From assembly GCA_902539195.1 (NCBI GenBank), contig CACBHZ010000002.1:33643-97642 (forward strand): a stretch of 64,000 nt of DNA, in the 5' to 3' direction. This stretch comes from an uncultured Pelagibacteraceae bacterium. GTDB lineage: Bacteria; Pseudomonadota; Alphaproteobacteria; Pelagibacterales; Pelagibacteraceae. Of the stretch, positions 48,113-57,968 are shown piece by piece. Within the stretch, counting starts at the first letter, position 1, and every line of letters begins with the position of its first letter. The translations under genes were made by a program, and so were the position numbers. The notes under the pieces are model-generated. The model was not told the origin of the DNA, ran no database searches, and saw only the letters and a list, made by a program, of their open reading frames with translations.

Positions 48113-48576
48113 TGAGTATTCATAAATTACACAAAAAATTGATTAAAAAAAAAATCACTATATCTGTAGCAGAGTCTTGCACTGGTGGTTTATTATCAAG
48201 TAAATTAACTAAATTGAGTGGTTCATCAAAGTATTTTAAAATGGGATTAATTACATACTCAAATAATGCAAAAATTAATATTCTAAATGTTAGAAAAAAA
48301 GTAATTGATAAATATGGAGCAGTAAGCCCACAATGTTGTAAATCTATGGTGGAAAATTTATCAAAATTATCAAAAAGTAAAATTAACCTATCAATTACGG
48401 GTGTTGCAGGTCCCAAAGGTGGCACAAAAGATAAACCTGTAGGTATTGTATTTATTGGTATTAAGAGAGGGAATAAAATTTTTATTATCAAAAACTTATT
48501 TGGAAAAAAGAAAAGATCAATTATACAAAATAATACAGTTAAAAAATGTATTAATTTATTGATAAAAATTATTTAG
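48112..48576 (+). CDS. pncC: Nicotinamide-nucleotide amidase (CinA C-terminal family)
   Basis: Recycles NMN to NaMN. The single CinA C-domain is seen: SVAESCTGGLLSSKLT, KMGLITYSNNAK, and SITGVAGPKGGTKDKPVG. 154 residues, without the CinA N-domain. Its ATG overlaps the pgpA stop. The ispDF-pgpA-pncC run faces ratA. Confidence 0.93.
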   Translation: MSIHKLHKKLIKKKITISVAESCTGGLLSSKLTKLSGSSKYFKMGLITYSNNAKINILNVRKKVIDKYGAVSPQCCKSMVENLSKLSKSKINLSITGVAGPKGGTKDKPVGIVFIGIKRGNKIFIIKNLFGKKKRSIIQNNTVKKCINLLIKII

Positions 48577-48583
48577 TTATAAA

Positions 48584-49021
48584 TTATAAACTCTCAGCCC
48601 TTTTTTGAAAAGCATCAGCTATTTTATTAAGCCCATATTGAAAAGATTTTGCCATAATTATGTTAAGAAATTTATTTTTAATTTCAAAATCAACATCGAA
48701 ATGAACCTCAGTAAAATTATCTTTCTTTACAAATTTCCAATTATTTTCTAAATAATTCAATGGACCATCGATATTGGTCACATAAATATGATCGTTTTTT
48801 TTATCATAACTTACATCACTTTTATAAGTGTCAGTAAAAGGTTTTTTGCCTATAGTTAAATCTGCAATAATTTTTATAAAATTTTCTTCCTCTTTTTTTT
48901 CATAAACTTTAGAGTCAATACAAAATGGAATAAATTCAGGATACTTCTCAATATCTAAAACAAAATTAATTAGTGTTTTTTTATCGCGTTCTATTAATCG
49001 CGTTACAGATGCTTTTGGCAT
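48584..49021 (-). CDS. ratA: Ubiquinone-binding START-domain protein (COQ10/RatA family)
   Basis: 145 residues with a START-like fold: starts MPKASVTRLIERDKKTL, then VLDIEKYPEFIPFC and the C-terminal helix with SFQYGLNKIADAFQKRAE. By analogy to Coq10 it probably aids quinone function; the ribosome toxin role of E. coli RatA is not transferable with confidence. It is 4 bases after lipA. Confidence 0.9.
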   Translation of the reverse strand: MPKASVTRLIERDKKTLINFVLDIEKYPEFIPFCIDSKVYEKKEEENFIKIIADLTIGKKPFTDTYKSDVSYDKKNDHIYVTNIDGPLNYLENNWKFVKKDNFTEVHFDVDFEIKNKFLNIIMAKSFQYGLNKIADAFQKRAESL

Positions 49022-49025
49022 TGAA

Positions 49026-49952
49026 TTAATTATGTCTGTTTTGTTTTAATTTAGCAAAATCTTCATCTGCATGATATGAAGATCTAGTTAATGGAGATGA
49101 TGAAACTAATAAAAAACCCTTTGACTTTGCAATTATTTCTAGATCTTTAAATTCATCAGGATGATAATATCTATCTAAAGGATGATGTTTTGTTGTTGGT
49201 TGAAGGTATTGACCAATAGTTAAAAAATCAACATCTGCAGATCTTAAATCATCCATTACTTGAATTACTTCATCTTTTTCCTCACCCAAACCAACCATTA
49301 TGCCTGACTTAGTAAAAACCTGTTTATTATCTTTTTTTGCATTTTTAAGAAGTTCTAAAGATGAAAAATATCTAGCACCAGGTCTAACCTTTACATATAA
49401 TCTTGGAACAGTTTCAATATTATGATTAAAAACGTCAGGGTTTGAGCTTAAAATAATTTTATAAGAGTCCCCTTTTCTAAGAAAATCTGGTGTTAAGACT
49501 TCTATTGTAGTATTTGGATTTTTTTTTCTAGTAATTTCTACAACTTCTTTAAAATGAGTTGATCCGCCATCAGGTAAATCATCTCTATCAACAGATGTAA
49601 TTACAACGTGTCTTAAATTTAACTTTTTAACTGCATTTGCTATTTTTAAAGGCTCAAATTGATCCAATTTTTCAGGTTTCCCAGTTTTAACATCACAAAA
49701 CGCACAAGCTCTTGTACAAGTGTCACCCATAATCATAAATGTTGCATGTCTTTTACTCCAACATTCAGTTATATTTGGACAGTTTGCTTCTTGGCAAACA
49801 GTGACTAGATTGTCTTGGTTAACTACAGTTTTAGTTAAAAAAAACTCCTTACTATCTGATAGTTTAGATCTAATCCAACTTGGTTTTTTTTTGATAGGAT
49901 TGACTGGATTTTTAACTTTTTCAGGGTGTCTTGGTCTAATTTTGTCCATCAT
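49026..49952 (-). CDS. lipA: Lipoyl synthase
   Basis: Radical-SAM enzyme inserting sulfur into octanoyl chains on lipoyl proteins. Auxiliary cluster [12 protein letters not shown], radical-[17 protein letters not shown] region, and C-terminal [11 protein letters not shown] (the serine ligand of the auxiliary cluster). 308 residues; two adjacent ATGs, 49952 taken. It overlaps the end of ftsB by 17 bases. Confidence 0.97.
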   Translation of the reverse strand: MMDKIRPRHPEKVKNPVNPIKKKPSWIRSKLSDSKEFFLTKTVVNQDNLVTVCQEANCPNITECWSKRHATFMIMGDTCTRACAFCDVKTGKPEKLDQFEPLKIANAVKKLNLRHVVITSVDRDDLPDGGSTHFKEVVEITRKKNPNTTIEVLTPDFLRKGDSYKIILSSNPDVFNHNIETVPRLYVKVRPGARYFSSLELLKNAKKDNKQVFTKSGIMVGLGEEKDEVIQVMDDLRSADVDFLTIGQYLQPTTKHHPLDRYYHPDEFKDLEIIAKSKGFLLVSSSPLTRSSYHADEDFAKLKQNRHN

Positions 49953-50241
49953 CTTTTATTATATAGGTAGTCTCTCCTTCTTTTCCAAATAAAAATTTGT
50001 CTCGTATTAAAACTTCAATAAAATCAAGGTCTATATCTTTAGTCAATAAAGAGTTTTTGTGTTCCAATTCTTGAATTTTAAATTTCAAATCTATTTGTTT
50101 TATCTTTAATTCTTCATAAATTTTTTTTTTTTTCAAATAAGAGATTAGACCTCTCTCTCCACCTAATAGATTAAAGAAAAAGTAAATTAATAGAAAAGTT
50201 ACAATTAAAATAAAATAATTTTTTTTTATTGTATCAAACAT
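49936..50241 (-). CDS. ftsB: FtsB/DivIC-family septum formation protein
   Basis: 101 residues: short cytoplasmic N-terminus, one helix ([20 protein letters not shown]), and a periplasmic coiled coil (about residues 35-70) ending near [17 protein letters not shown], the family's conserved tail. It stabilises FtsL in the divisome. It follows eno with a one-base overlap, a common alphaproteobacterial order. pdhA, pdhB, pdhC and lpd often lie next; here lipA starts directly. Confidence 0.9.
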   Translation of the reverse strand: MFDTIKKNYFILIVTFLLIYFFFNLLGGERGLISYLKKKKIYEELKIKQIDLKFKIQELEHKNSLLTKDIDLDFIEVLIRDKFLFGKEGETTYIIKDDGQN

Positions 50242-51500
50242 TAGTGGATACTATGTATTTTAGACTTTTTTCCAAGTTCCTGTTCTATTCTTAATAATTG
50301 ATTATATTTTGAAACTCTCTCTGATCTCGCTAATGACCCAGTTTTAATCTGATTAGAATCAGTTCCTACTGCAAAATCTGCAATAAATGTATCTTCGCTA
50401 TCACCAGATCTATGTGAAATTATGGTATTATAACCAATTAATTTTGCAAATTTTATAACTTCAAGTGTTTCTGTGACAGTGCCAATTTGATTTAATTTAA
50501 TTAGTATTGAATTAGCTGAAATATTTAAAAAGCCAATTTTTAATCGTTCTAAATTTGTAACAAACAGATCGTCACCAACTATTTGGATTTTATTTTTTGT
50601 CTGGCTCAAAAGTTTTGTCCAGGCCGACCAATCATTTTCGCCAAAAGGGTCTTCAATAGACATTATTTTATATTTTTTTATAAGTCTAAGATAGTTTTCT
50701 ATAGAATTTTCTACACTAGTGTATTTTTTAGAATGAATTGAATATTTTTTATTTTTAAGCAACTCATTTGCGGCAACATCCAAACATATGACTACGTCTT
50801 TTCCATTTTTAAAACCTGATAAATTTATAGCTTTAACTATAAGTTTTAGAGCGCTTTCATTATCATTTATCATAGGAGCGAAGCCTCCTTCGTCTCCAAC
50901 AGAGGTGGAATGACCCAATTTCTTAATTAAATCTCTTAATTTATTAATAACAATAAAACACATTCTAACACCCTCTGAAAAAGTTTTTGCTTTGTCTGGT
51001 CTTATCATAAACTCTTGAATTCTGAGACCATTATTCGCATGTGCACCTCCATTAATTATATTCATTAAGGGGTAAGGTAATTTAAAATTTTTACTTATTA
51101 GTAAATTTTTATAAATTGGAACCTTTTTAATTTTAGATGATAATTTTTTAACAGCTATTGAAACTGAAAGAATTGCATTAGCTCCAATTCTTTTTTTTTG
51201 TTTTGTGCCATCAAGACTTATTAATAAATAATCTATTTTTTCTTGTTGATGAATATTAATATTTTTTAACTTAGTTGATATTACCTTATTTATAAATTCG
51301 ATGGGTTTTAAAACACTTTTTCCAAGATATTTTTTATTATTCACATCTCTTTTTTCAAAAGCTTCGTGAGTTCCGGTTGATGCTCCAGATGGACAAATTG
51401 CTGAGGCACTAATATCTTTTACAAAGACTTCTGTTTCTATAGTTGGATTTCCTCTACTATCAAAAACTTGTCTCGCAATAACTTTAGTAATTTTAGACAT
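50241..51500 (-). CDS. eno: Enolase
   Basis: Glycolytic 2-phosphoglycerate dehydratase. Recognised by RQVFDSRGNPTIETEV, VGDEGGFAP, SIEDPFGENDW, VGDDLFVTN, and SHRSGDSEDTFIADFAVGT. 419 residues, complete. It overlaps ftsB by one base and kdsA by 8. Confidence 0.97.
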   Translation of the reverse strand: MSKITKVIARQVFDSRGNPTIETEVFVKDISASAICPSGASTGTHEAFEKRDVNNKKYLGKSVLKPIEFINKVISTKLKNINIHQQEKIDYLLISLDGTKQKKRIGANAILSVSIAVKKLSSKIKKVPIYKNLLISKNFKLPYPLMNIINGGAHANNGLRIQEFMIRPDKAKTFSEGVRMCFIVINKLRDLIKKLGHSTSVGDEGGFAPMINDNESALKLIVKAINLSGFKNGKDVVICLDVAANELLKNKKYSIHSKKYTSVENSIENYLRLIKKYKIMSIEDPFGENDWSAWTKLLSQTKNKIQIVGDDLFVTNLERLKIGFLNISANSILIKLNQIGTVTETLEVIKFAKLIGYNTIISHRSGDSEDTFIADFAVGTDSNQIKTGSLARSERVSKYNQLLRIEQELGKKSKIHSIH

Positions 51501-52326
51501 TATTTTTTTTTATAAGATTATCAATTTCAACTATCTGATTTATAAGATTATCTAATTTATTAAGTGGAACCATATTAGGACCATCTGACGGAGCATTATC
51601 AGGATCTTGATGCGTTTCTATAAAAATTGCCGCAATACCAACTGCAACAGCTGCTCGAGATAAATGTTCAACAAATTCTCTTTGTCCACCGCTTTTATCG
51701 CCTTTGCCACCTGGTTGTTGAACTGAGTGAGTGGCATCAAACACAATAGGATAACCATTCTTTGCCATTATAGGAATTGATCTCATATCAGATACTAAAG
51801 TATTGTATCCAAAACTTGCTCCTCTCTCTGTTACAAGAATATTATTATTTCCAGAGTCAGATATTTTTTTAGTTACATTTACCATATCCCATGGAGCTAA
51901 GAACTGACCCTTTTTTACATTAATGATTTTTTTTGTTTTTGCAGCAGCAACTAATAGGTCTGTTTGTCGACATAAAAATGCAGGAATTTGTAAAATATCT
52001 ACATGTGGTGCAACAACTGAACATTGTTCAATGTTATGAATATCAGTAAGGATTGGAACTTTTATTTGATTTTTTATTTTATCAAAAACTGGTAAAGATT
52101 TGTCTAATCCTGCTCCTCTTTTACCTTTTAGACTTGTTCGATTTGCTTTATCAAATGATGTTTTGTATATAAATCCAATATTATATTTATCTGTAATATT
52201 TTTTATTTTCCCTGACATATCCAAAGCATGTTGCTCAGTTTCCAATTGGCAAGGTCCTGCTATTAAACAAATTTTATTTGAGTTAGAAATATTTATATCC
52301 TGACACTTAACAATTCTATTTTCCAT
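51493..52326 (-). CDS. kdsA: 3-deoxy-8-phosphooctulonate synthase (KDO8P synthase)
   Basis: Condenses PEP and arabinose-5-phosphate to KDO-8P for the lipopolysaccharide core. Motifs IAGPCQLETEQHAL, KTSFDKANRTSLKG, VLVTERGASFGYN, and FDATHSVQQPGG. The Cys in AGPC is where metal-dependent KdsA enzymes bind their ion, unlike the Asn of metal-free forms such as E. coli. 277 residues, overlapping pyrG by 11 bases. Confidence 0.96.
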   Translation of the reverse strand: MENRIVKCQDINISNSNKICLIAGPCQLETEQHALDMSGKIKNITDKYNIGFIYKTSFDKANRTSLKGKRGAGLDKSLPVFDKIKNQIKVPILTDIHNIEQCSVVAPHVDILQIPAFLCRQTDLLVAAAKTKKIINVKKGQFLAPWDMVNVTKKISDSGNNNILVTERGASFGYNTLVSDMRSIPIMAKNGYPIVFDATHSVQQPGGKGDKSGGQREFVEHLSRAAVAVGIAAIFIETHQDPDNAPSDGPNMVPLNKLDNLINQIVEIDNLIKKNNV

Positions 52327-53938
52327 AATAATTTTTTGAAGCTTTTATAAATGATTTGAATATCGGGTGTGGTGATAATGGTCTTGATTTAAATTCTGGA
52401 TGAAATTGAACCCCAATAAACCAAGGATGATTTTTTAACTCAATTATTTCAGGTAATTTATTATCTGGAGACATGCCTGAAAATATTAATCCTTTTTTTT
52501 CAAATTTTGATCTCTGACTATTATTAACTTCATATCTATGTCTATGCCTTTCTTTTATTTCACTAGATCCATAAATCTTTTTTATGGCAGAATTATTTTT
52601 TAATTTTGCTGTATAAAGCCCTAATCTCATTGTTCCACCTAAGTTTTTTTCTGTGCCCTTAAAAACTTTTCCGTTTCTGTTCCATTCATGGATTAGTCCA
52701 ATAACAGGAAAACATTTTTTATCAAACTCTGTAGAACCAGCATTTTTAATATTTAATTTATTTCTAGCAAACTCAATGATTGCCATTTGCATTCCAAAAC
52801 AAATACCAAAGAAAGGTATTTTTCTTTCTCTCGCATATTTAATTGCTGCAATCTTTCCTTCTGTACCTCTTTTACCAAATCCACCTGGTATTAATATTCC
52901 AGAAACATTCTTGAGTTTTTTACTTATTTCATTTTTTTTAAGTTTATCAGATTCAATTCTTATCAAATTGACTGTTACATTATTTGCTATACCGCCATGT
53001 GTTAATGCTTCATCTAAGGATTTATATGCATCCTTTAAGTTTACATATTTACCTATTATTCCAATATTAATAATTTTATTATTTTTTAGAACAGTTGAAG
53101 TAATATTTTTCCATGGATTTAAATTAGGTTTCTTTTTTATTTTTAATTTAAAATATTTTAAAACTTGTTTGTCTAATTTTTGGTTATAGAAACTAATTGG
53201 AGCTTCGTAAATTGTTCTAACGTCAACAGTCTCTATTACATTTTCAATATCAACATTGCAAAATAGAGATATTTTTTTTCTTTGTTCCAAAGGTATATGT
53301 TGCTCTGATCTACATATAACAATATCTGGCTGTATACCTATACTTCTTAATTCTTTAACACTATGTTGTGTAGGTTTGGTTTTTATCTCATCAGACGATT
53401 TCATAAAAGGCACTAATGTTAAATGAACAAATAAAGTTTTAAACCTTCCATGATCATTTGAGAATTGTCTTATAGCTTCTAAAAAAGGTAAACTTTCTAT
53501 ATCACCTACGGTTCCACCTATTTCACAAATTACAAAATCTTCTTTAGTAATGTCTTTACTAATAAATTTTTTAATTCTATCTGTAATGTGTGGTATAACT
53601 TGAACAGTCTTACCTAAATATCCTCCTTGTCTCTCTTTTTTGATTACATCGCTATAAATTTTACCTGAAGTAATATTGTCCGATTGTTTTGATGAAATAT
53701 TTGTAAATCTTTCGTAATGTCCTAAATCTAAATCAGTTTCTGCACCATCATCAGTAACAAATACCTCTCCATGCTGAAAAGGACTCATTGTTCCTGGATC
53801 AACATTTAAATATGGATCCATTTTACGTATCCTAACTTTATAGCCTTGTGACTTTAATAGATATGCAAGAGATGCTGATGATAATCCCTTTCCTAGTGAT
53901 GATACCACGCCGCCAGTGACAAAGATATATCGCGCCAT
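52316..53938 (-). CDS. pyrG: CTP synthase
   Basis: Converts UTP to CTP using glutamine. N-terminal synthase with FVTGGVVSSLGKGLSSASLA and the MDPYLNVDPGTMSPFQHGEVFVTDDG region (in part); C-terminal class I amidotransferase with nucleophile Cys in FGICFGMQ and VQFHPEFKSRP. 540 residues, complete; GICLG usually has Leu where Phe stands here. Confidence 0.97.
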   Translation of the reverse strand: MARYIFVTGGVVSSLGKGLSSASLAYLLKSQGYKVRIRKMDPYLNVDPGTMSPFQHGEVFVTDDGAETDLDLGHYERFTNISSKQSDNITSGKIYSDVIKKERQGGYLGKTVQVIPHITDRIKKFISKDITKEDFVICEIGGTVGDIESLPFLEAIRQFSNDHGRFKTLFVHLTLVPFMKSSDEIKTKPTQHSVKELRSIGIQPDIVICRSEQHIPLEQRKKISLFCNVDIENVIETVDVRTIYEAPISFYNQKLDKQVLKYFKLKIKKKPNLNPWKNITSTVLKNNKIINIGIIGKYVNLKDAYKSLDEALTHGGIANNVTVNLIRIESDKLKKNEISKKLKNVSGILIPGGFGKRGTEGKIAAIKYARERKIPFFGICFGMQMAIIEFARNKLNIKNAGSTEFDKKCFPVIGLIHEWNRNGKVFKGTEKNLGGTMRLGLYTAKLKNNSAIKKIYGSSEIKERHRHRYEVNNSQRSKFEKKGLIFSGMSPDNKLPEIIELKNHPWFIGVQFHPEFKSRPLSPHPIFKSFIKASKNYYGK

Positions 53939-53978
53939 GGAAGTATCTTATAGACCTAAAAATTAAAAATTCAAAGTA

Positions 53979-54278
53979 TTAATTGTTACTATCTGGAACC
54001 TTTGGAGCATCATCAATTTCCTCTATTTTATCTAAAACTGATGTTGTGGGAGTTAATTCACCTCTTGAAAGAATCGTTAAACATAGACTGCATATTATAA
54101 ATAAAGTAGCAATTATTGCTGTTGCTTTAGTTAAAAAATTTCCAGCTGATCTTGAGAGCATAAAGTTATCTTGGGATACTCCAATACCCAAAGCACCACC
54201 CTCGGATTTTTGAAATAAAACTAGAGCAACTAGAATAGCTGCGAGAATAATATTAATTATTAAGAGTATATTTTCCAC
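53979..54278 (-). CDS. secG: Protein-export membrane protein SecG
   Basis: Small SecYEG subunit of 99 residues: helix 1 (LLIINIILAAILVALVLFQ), the hinge SEGGALGIG, helix 2 (AIIATLFIICSLCLTIL), and a charged tail. The start is GTG 54278. It lies between tpiA and pyrG, a conserved order. Confidence 0.93.
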   Translation of the reverse strand: MENILLIINIILAAILVALVLFQKSEGGALGIGVSQDNFMLSRSAGNFLTKATAIIATLFIICSLCLTILSRGELTPTTSVLDKIEEIDDAPKVPDSNN

Positions 54279-54283
54279 GAAGT

Positions 54284-55033
54284 CTAATTAGTTGATTTTT
54301 TAATTATATCAATAAAATTTTTTGCTCTTAAAGAGGCACTTCCTATTAAAAAACCTTTTAAATCATTAATTTTTTTTAACTCTGACACATTTTTAAAATT
54401 AACAGATCCGCCATAGATAATTTTATATTTTTGATTTTTTTTTAATTTACTAATTATATTATTTATATTTTTAATATTTTTTCTTAATTCAGATAGTTTT
54501 GGTATTTTTCCAGTTCCAATAGCCCATCTAGGTTCATATGCAAAAATTATGTTATTTATTTTTTTTATATTCTTTAATGCAATGCTGATTTGTCTTTTAA
54601 GTACTGAGAGGGTTTTATTATTTTTTCTTTCTTTATAGGTTTCTCCAATACAAAGAATTACTTTTAAATTTTCTTTAAGTGCTGAATGTATTTTTTTATT
54701 TATTAGTAAATCGTTTTCCTGATTTCTAATTTCAGAATGACCAACGATAACATATTCACCTCCTGCAGACTTAATTAATTTAGAGTTTACTGATCCTGTA
54801 AATGCGCCATAATCATTTAATTGAGAAAGGTTCTGAGCACCTACTTTAATTTTAGAGTTTTTTACTTTATTTTTAACTAATGAAATTAGGGTAAATGGTG
54901 GACAGTAAATAATTTGATTTTTTTTATTTTTTGATTGTTTTAAAAATTTTATGGTTTTATTAATGCCAGAGATGTGACTTTCTTCTCCATTCATCTTCCA
55001 ATTAGCTATAAAAATCATATTATCATTTGTCAT
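54284..55033 (-). CDS. tpiA: Triosephosphate isomerase
   Basis: Interconverts DHAP and G3P. IFIANWKMNG (Asn, Lys), YVIVGHSEIR (His), YEPRWAIGTGK (catalytic Glu; Arg where most have Val or Ile), and GGSVNFKN / FLIGSASLRA phosphate loops. 249 residues. Divergent from ppiD over 57 bases. Confidence 0.97.
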   Translation of the reverse strand: MTNDNMIFIANWKMNGEESHISGINKTIKFLKQSKNKKNQIIYCPPFTLISLVKNKVKNSKIKVGAQNLSQLNDYGAFTGSVNSKLIKSAGGEYVIVGHSEIRNQENDLLINKKIHSALKENLKVILCIGETYKERKNNKTLSVLKRQISIALKNIKKINNIIFAYEPRWAIGTGKIPKLSELRKNIKNINNIISKLKKNQKYKIIYGGSVNFKNVSELKKINDLKGFLIGSASLRAKNFIDIIKKSTN

Positions 55034-55090
55034 CTTAGATAATTTAATTTATAGGTTTGTTTTTTATAATCAATATATAAAGAATTACTT

Positions 55091-56509
55091 ATGTTGGGAA
55101 AATTAAGAGGTTTTACAAATAGTAAATTGGCAGGTGTCCTCGTGGCGATAATAATTGTTCCTTTTGTTTTTTGGGGAATGGGAAGTGTCTTTAGTGGCGG
55201 GAATACAAATAATATTGCTAAGATAAATAATAACTCAATTTCAACGAAAGACTTCATTGATCATATAAACCAATCAAGAATTAATCCTGATTATATAAAA
55301 GAAAATTTAGATAACAATATCTTAGAGAGAATTTTGAGTGACCTTATATCAAAAGATTTAATGTCAATGGAGTATAAAGATTTAAATGTAAAAGTTTCAG
55401 ATAGATCATTAAAATTAAATTTACAAAATGACATAAATTTTCTTGATGATGACAAAAATTTTTCAAGATTGAAATATGAAAAATTTCTTTTAGAGAATAA
55501 TATTATTGCAGCTGAATTTGAAAATAGACTAAAAAATTCTCAGTTAAGAAAAAGGCTATTTGATTATATTGGTGGTGGTATTAAATCACCATATTATTTA
55601 CAAAATAAGATTTACATAAATGAAAATAAAAAAATAAATATTCAATACTATGATCTTGAATATGCTTATGATAAAGATATTTCAGACGTTGAAATTAATA
55701 ATTATATAATCGAAAATGAAGAGAACCTAAAAGAGGCATACATTGATTTTAGTTATGCTAAAGTTGAACCCTTAAATCTAATTGAAATCAACGAATTTAA
55801 TGAAGATTTTTACAAAAAAATTGATGAAATCGAAAATGATATATTAAATGAAGTGTCTTTAGAAGATATCGCTAAAAAAAATGAAATAACATTGCAGAAA
55901 ATAAACAATTTTAAGTTCTTAAATGAGGACGATGTATTTAAAGAAATTTATGAAAATAAAGATAAAAAAGAAATAGTTTTAAAAGATAAAGACAATTACT
56001 TTTTACTATATCAAGTAACAAAAATAAATAATTTACTACCAAATAAAAATAATACATCCTTCAGAGATAAAGTTAAAAATAGAATTTTAATAAAGAAAAA
56101 ATTTAATCTTAATAAAAATTTATTTGAAAAAATTCAAAATAAAGATTTCAATGACTCTGACTTTGACAATCTAGTAAAAAATAAAGAAGATATAAATACA
56201 GGAATAATTAACTCAATTGATGATGATAGTTTATTTGATGAGACATCTTTAAAACTTATTTACGAATTACCAAAAAATAGTTTTGTTATGGTTTCAAATA
56301 GAGCTAATAATATATTTCTAGCAAAGATTAATCAGATTAATTATGAAAACTTAAAAAGTACAAATGAAAATATCCAAGAATATTTAGCTAAAACAAATAT
56401 TAATTTGATTGATGATATTTATAGTTCTTATGATACATCACTTAACACCAAGTATGAAGTTAAAATTTTTAATAACAATATAGATCGAATAAAAGATTAT
56501 TTTAAATAA
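55091..56509 (+). CDS. ppiD: PpiD/SurA-like periplasmic chaperone, apparently lacking the PPIase domain
   Basis: 472 residues: N-terminal membrane anchor (GVLVAIIIVPFVFWGMGSVFSGG) in the PpiD style (quoted 20 or fewer: LVAIIIVPFVFWGMGSVF), then a long SurA_N-type helical chaperone part (IAKINNNSISTKDFIDHIN; RILSDLISKDLM). The parvulin PPIase core could not be found; the equivalent stretch is shorter and diverged, and the protein is shorter than E. coli PpiD (623). It should act as a membrane-anchored chaperone for secreted proteins. The stop overlaps the trpE start. Confidence 0.8.
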   Translation: MLGKLRGFTNSKLAGVLVAIIIVPFVFWGMGSVFSGGNTNNIAKINNNSISTKDFIDHINQSRINPDYIKENLDNNILERILSDLISKDLMSMEYKDLNVKVSDRSLKLNLQNDINFLDDDKNFSRLKYEKFLLENNIIAAEFENRLKNSQLRKRLFDYIGGGIKSPYYLQNKIYINENKKINIQYYDLEYAYDKDISDVEINNYIIENEENLKEAYIDFSYAKVEPLNLIEINEFNEDFYKKIDEIENDILNEVSLEDIAKKNEITLQKINNFKFLNEDDVFKEIYENKDKKEIVLKDKDNYFLLYQVTKINNLLPNKNNTSFRDKVKNRILIKKKFNLNKNLFEKIQNKDFNDSDFDNLVKNKEDINTGIINSIDDDSLFDETSLKLIYELPKNSFVMVSNRANNIFLAKINQINYENLKSTNENIQEYLAKTNINLIDDIYSSYDTSLNTKYEVKIFNNNIDRIKDYFK

Positions 56510-57966
56510 TGCTTAATATAAGCCTTAAACAATTTAAGATTAATCATAAAAAAAAAATAAACCAAATACTCTATTTATCCATGGATAGTGATGGTTCTAA
56601 AGAAATAATAAATTTAATAAATAATTTTTTTACTGAAAAAAATGCTTTTGTATTTGAGTCAGTAGAAAAAGGATTTATTAAAGGTAGATATACAATTTTT
56701 GGAAAAAATCCTGATAAAATCTGGGAATTTAATAATAATGTAAGCAAGATATACTTTAATAACAAAGTTAAAATTTTAAAAGGTAGTGCTAAGAAAAATA
56801 TAGAAAATGTCATTGAAAGTTTTAAATTTAAAATTCCTAGAGAATTACCCCCAATTAGCTCTATAATATCTGGATATTTTTCGTATGACATAATTAGGTA
56901 TTTAGAAAATATTCCGAATAAAAATGAAGATGATTTAAAATTACCTGATGCTAGAATTATCAGACCAAGAGAACTAATAATACATGATAATATAAAAAAG
57001 AAATTATATTTTATAATTAATGTTTTTTTTGATGAAAAAATAAATAATTATAAAATAAGATATGAAAAAATAATTAATCAAATTGAGAATTTAATTTTTT
57101 TATCTAATTATAATAATTCGTATCTAGATAAAACTAATAAAAAAGTTAAAACAAAAGTAAAATCAAATATTTCTAAACAAAAATTTTTATCAAATGTAAA
57201 GAAGGCTAAAAAATATATTAAAATTGGAGACATATTTCAGGTAGTTTTAAGTCAAAGATTTGAAACTAATTTAAGTAAAAACCCATTAGAAATTTATAAA
57301 AAATTAAGGAAAACAAACCCTTCTCCTTTTATGTATTTTTTTAATTTTAGAGATTTTCAGATTATTGGCGCAAGTCCAGAAATACTTGTTAGGTTAAGAA
57401 ATAACAAAGTCACAATTAGACCGATTGCTGGAACAAGACCAAGGGGGAAAAATAAAAAACAAGATTTATTTTTTGAAAAAGATTTACTGAATGACAAAAA
57501 AGAGCTATCCGAACATTTAATGCTTCTTGATTTAGGAAGAAACGACACTTGAAAAGTATCAAAGATTAATACTGTAAAGGTTACTGAAAGTTTTTCAATA
57601 GAAAGATACTCTCATGTCATGCATATTGTATCAAATGTCGAAGGGGTATTTAATAATAAATACTCAAAATTTGAAACTATGTTGTCTGGATTTCCAGCAG
57701 GAACAGTATCTGGGGCTCCAAAAATAAGAGCAATGGAGATAATAGATGAGCTAGAGACAACTAAAAGAAAAGTTTATGCCGGTGGAATTGGATATTTTTC
57801 AGCAAATGGTGAATTTGATACATGTATTGCACTTAGAACTGCTGTAGCTAAAAATAAGAAATTTTATGTGCAATCTGGTGCTGGAATAGTTGCAGATAGT
57901 AAACCACAAAATGAATATCTTGAAACAGTTAATAAAGCAAAGGCTCTATTAAAAGCAATTGAGTAA
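56509..57966 (+). pseudogene. trpE: Anthranilate synthase component I with internal TGA
   Basis: Makes anthranilate from chorismate with TrpG. Chorismate-binding motifs: QVVLSQRFET, ASPEILVRL, IRPIAGTRPRG, RYSHVMHIVSNVEG, and TVSGAPKIRAMEII. A TGA at 57550-57552 replaces the second Gly codon of the conserved GRND(V/T)G(K/R)V; the frame is otherwise intact (485 codons). It is one base away from GGA. Readthrough, true inactivation and a sequence error are all possible; TGA ends other genes here (dgt, ispDF, aquaporin), so it is not a sense codon. The rest of the operon is intact. Confidence 0.9.
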
Positions 57967-57968
57967 TT

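Noticed and set aside
57550..57552. TGA read as glycine (alternative code)
   Set aside because: TGA properly ends dgt, ispDF, ilvD, the aquaporin and lpxI, so a genome-wide recoding is not possible.
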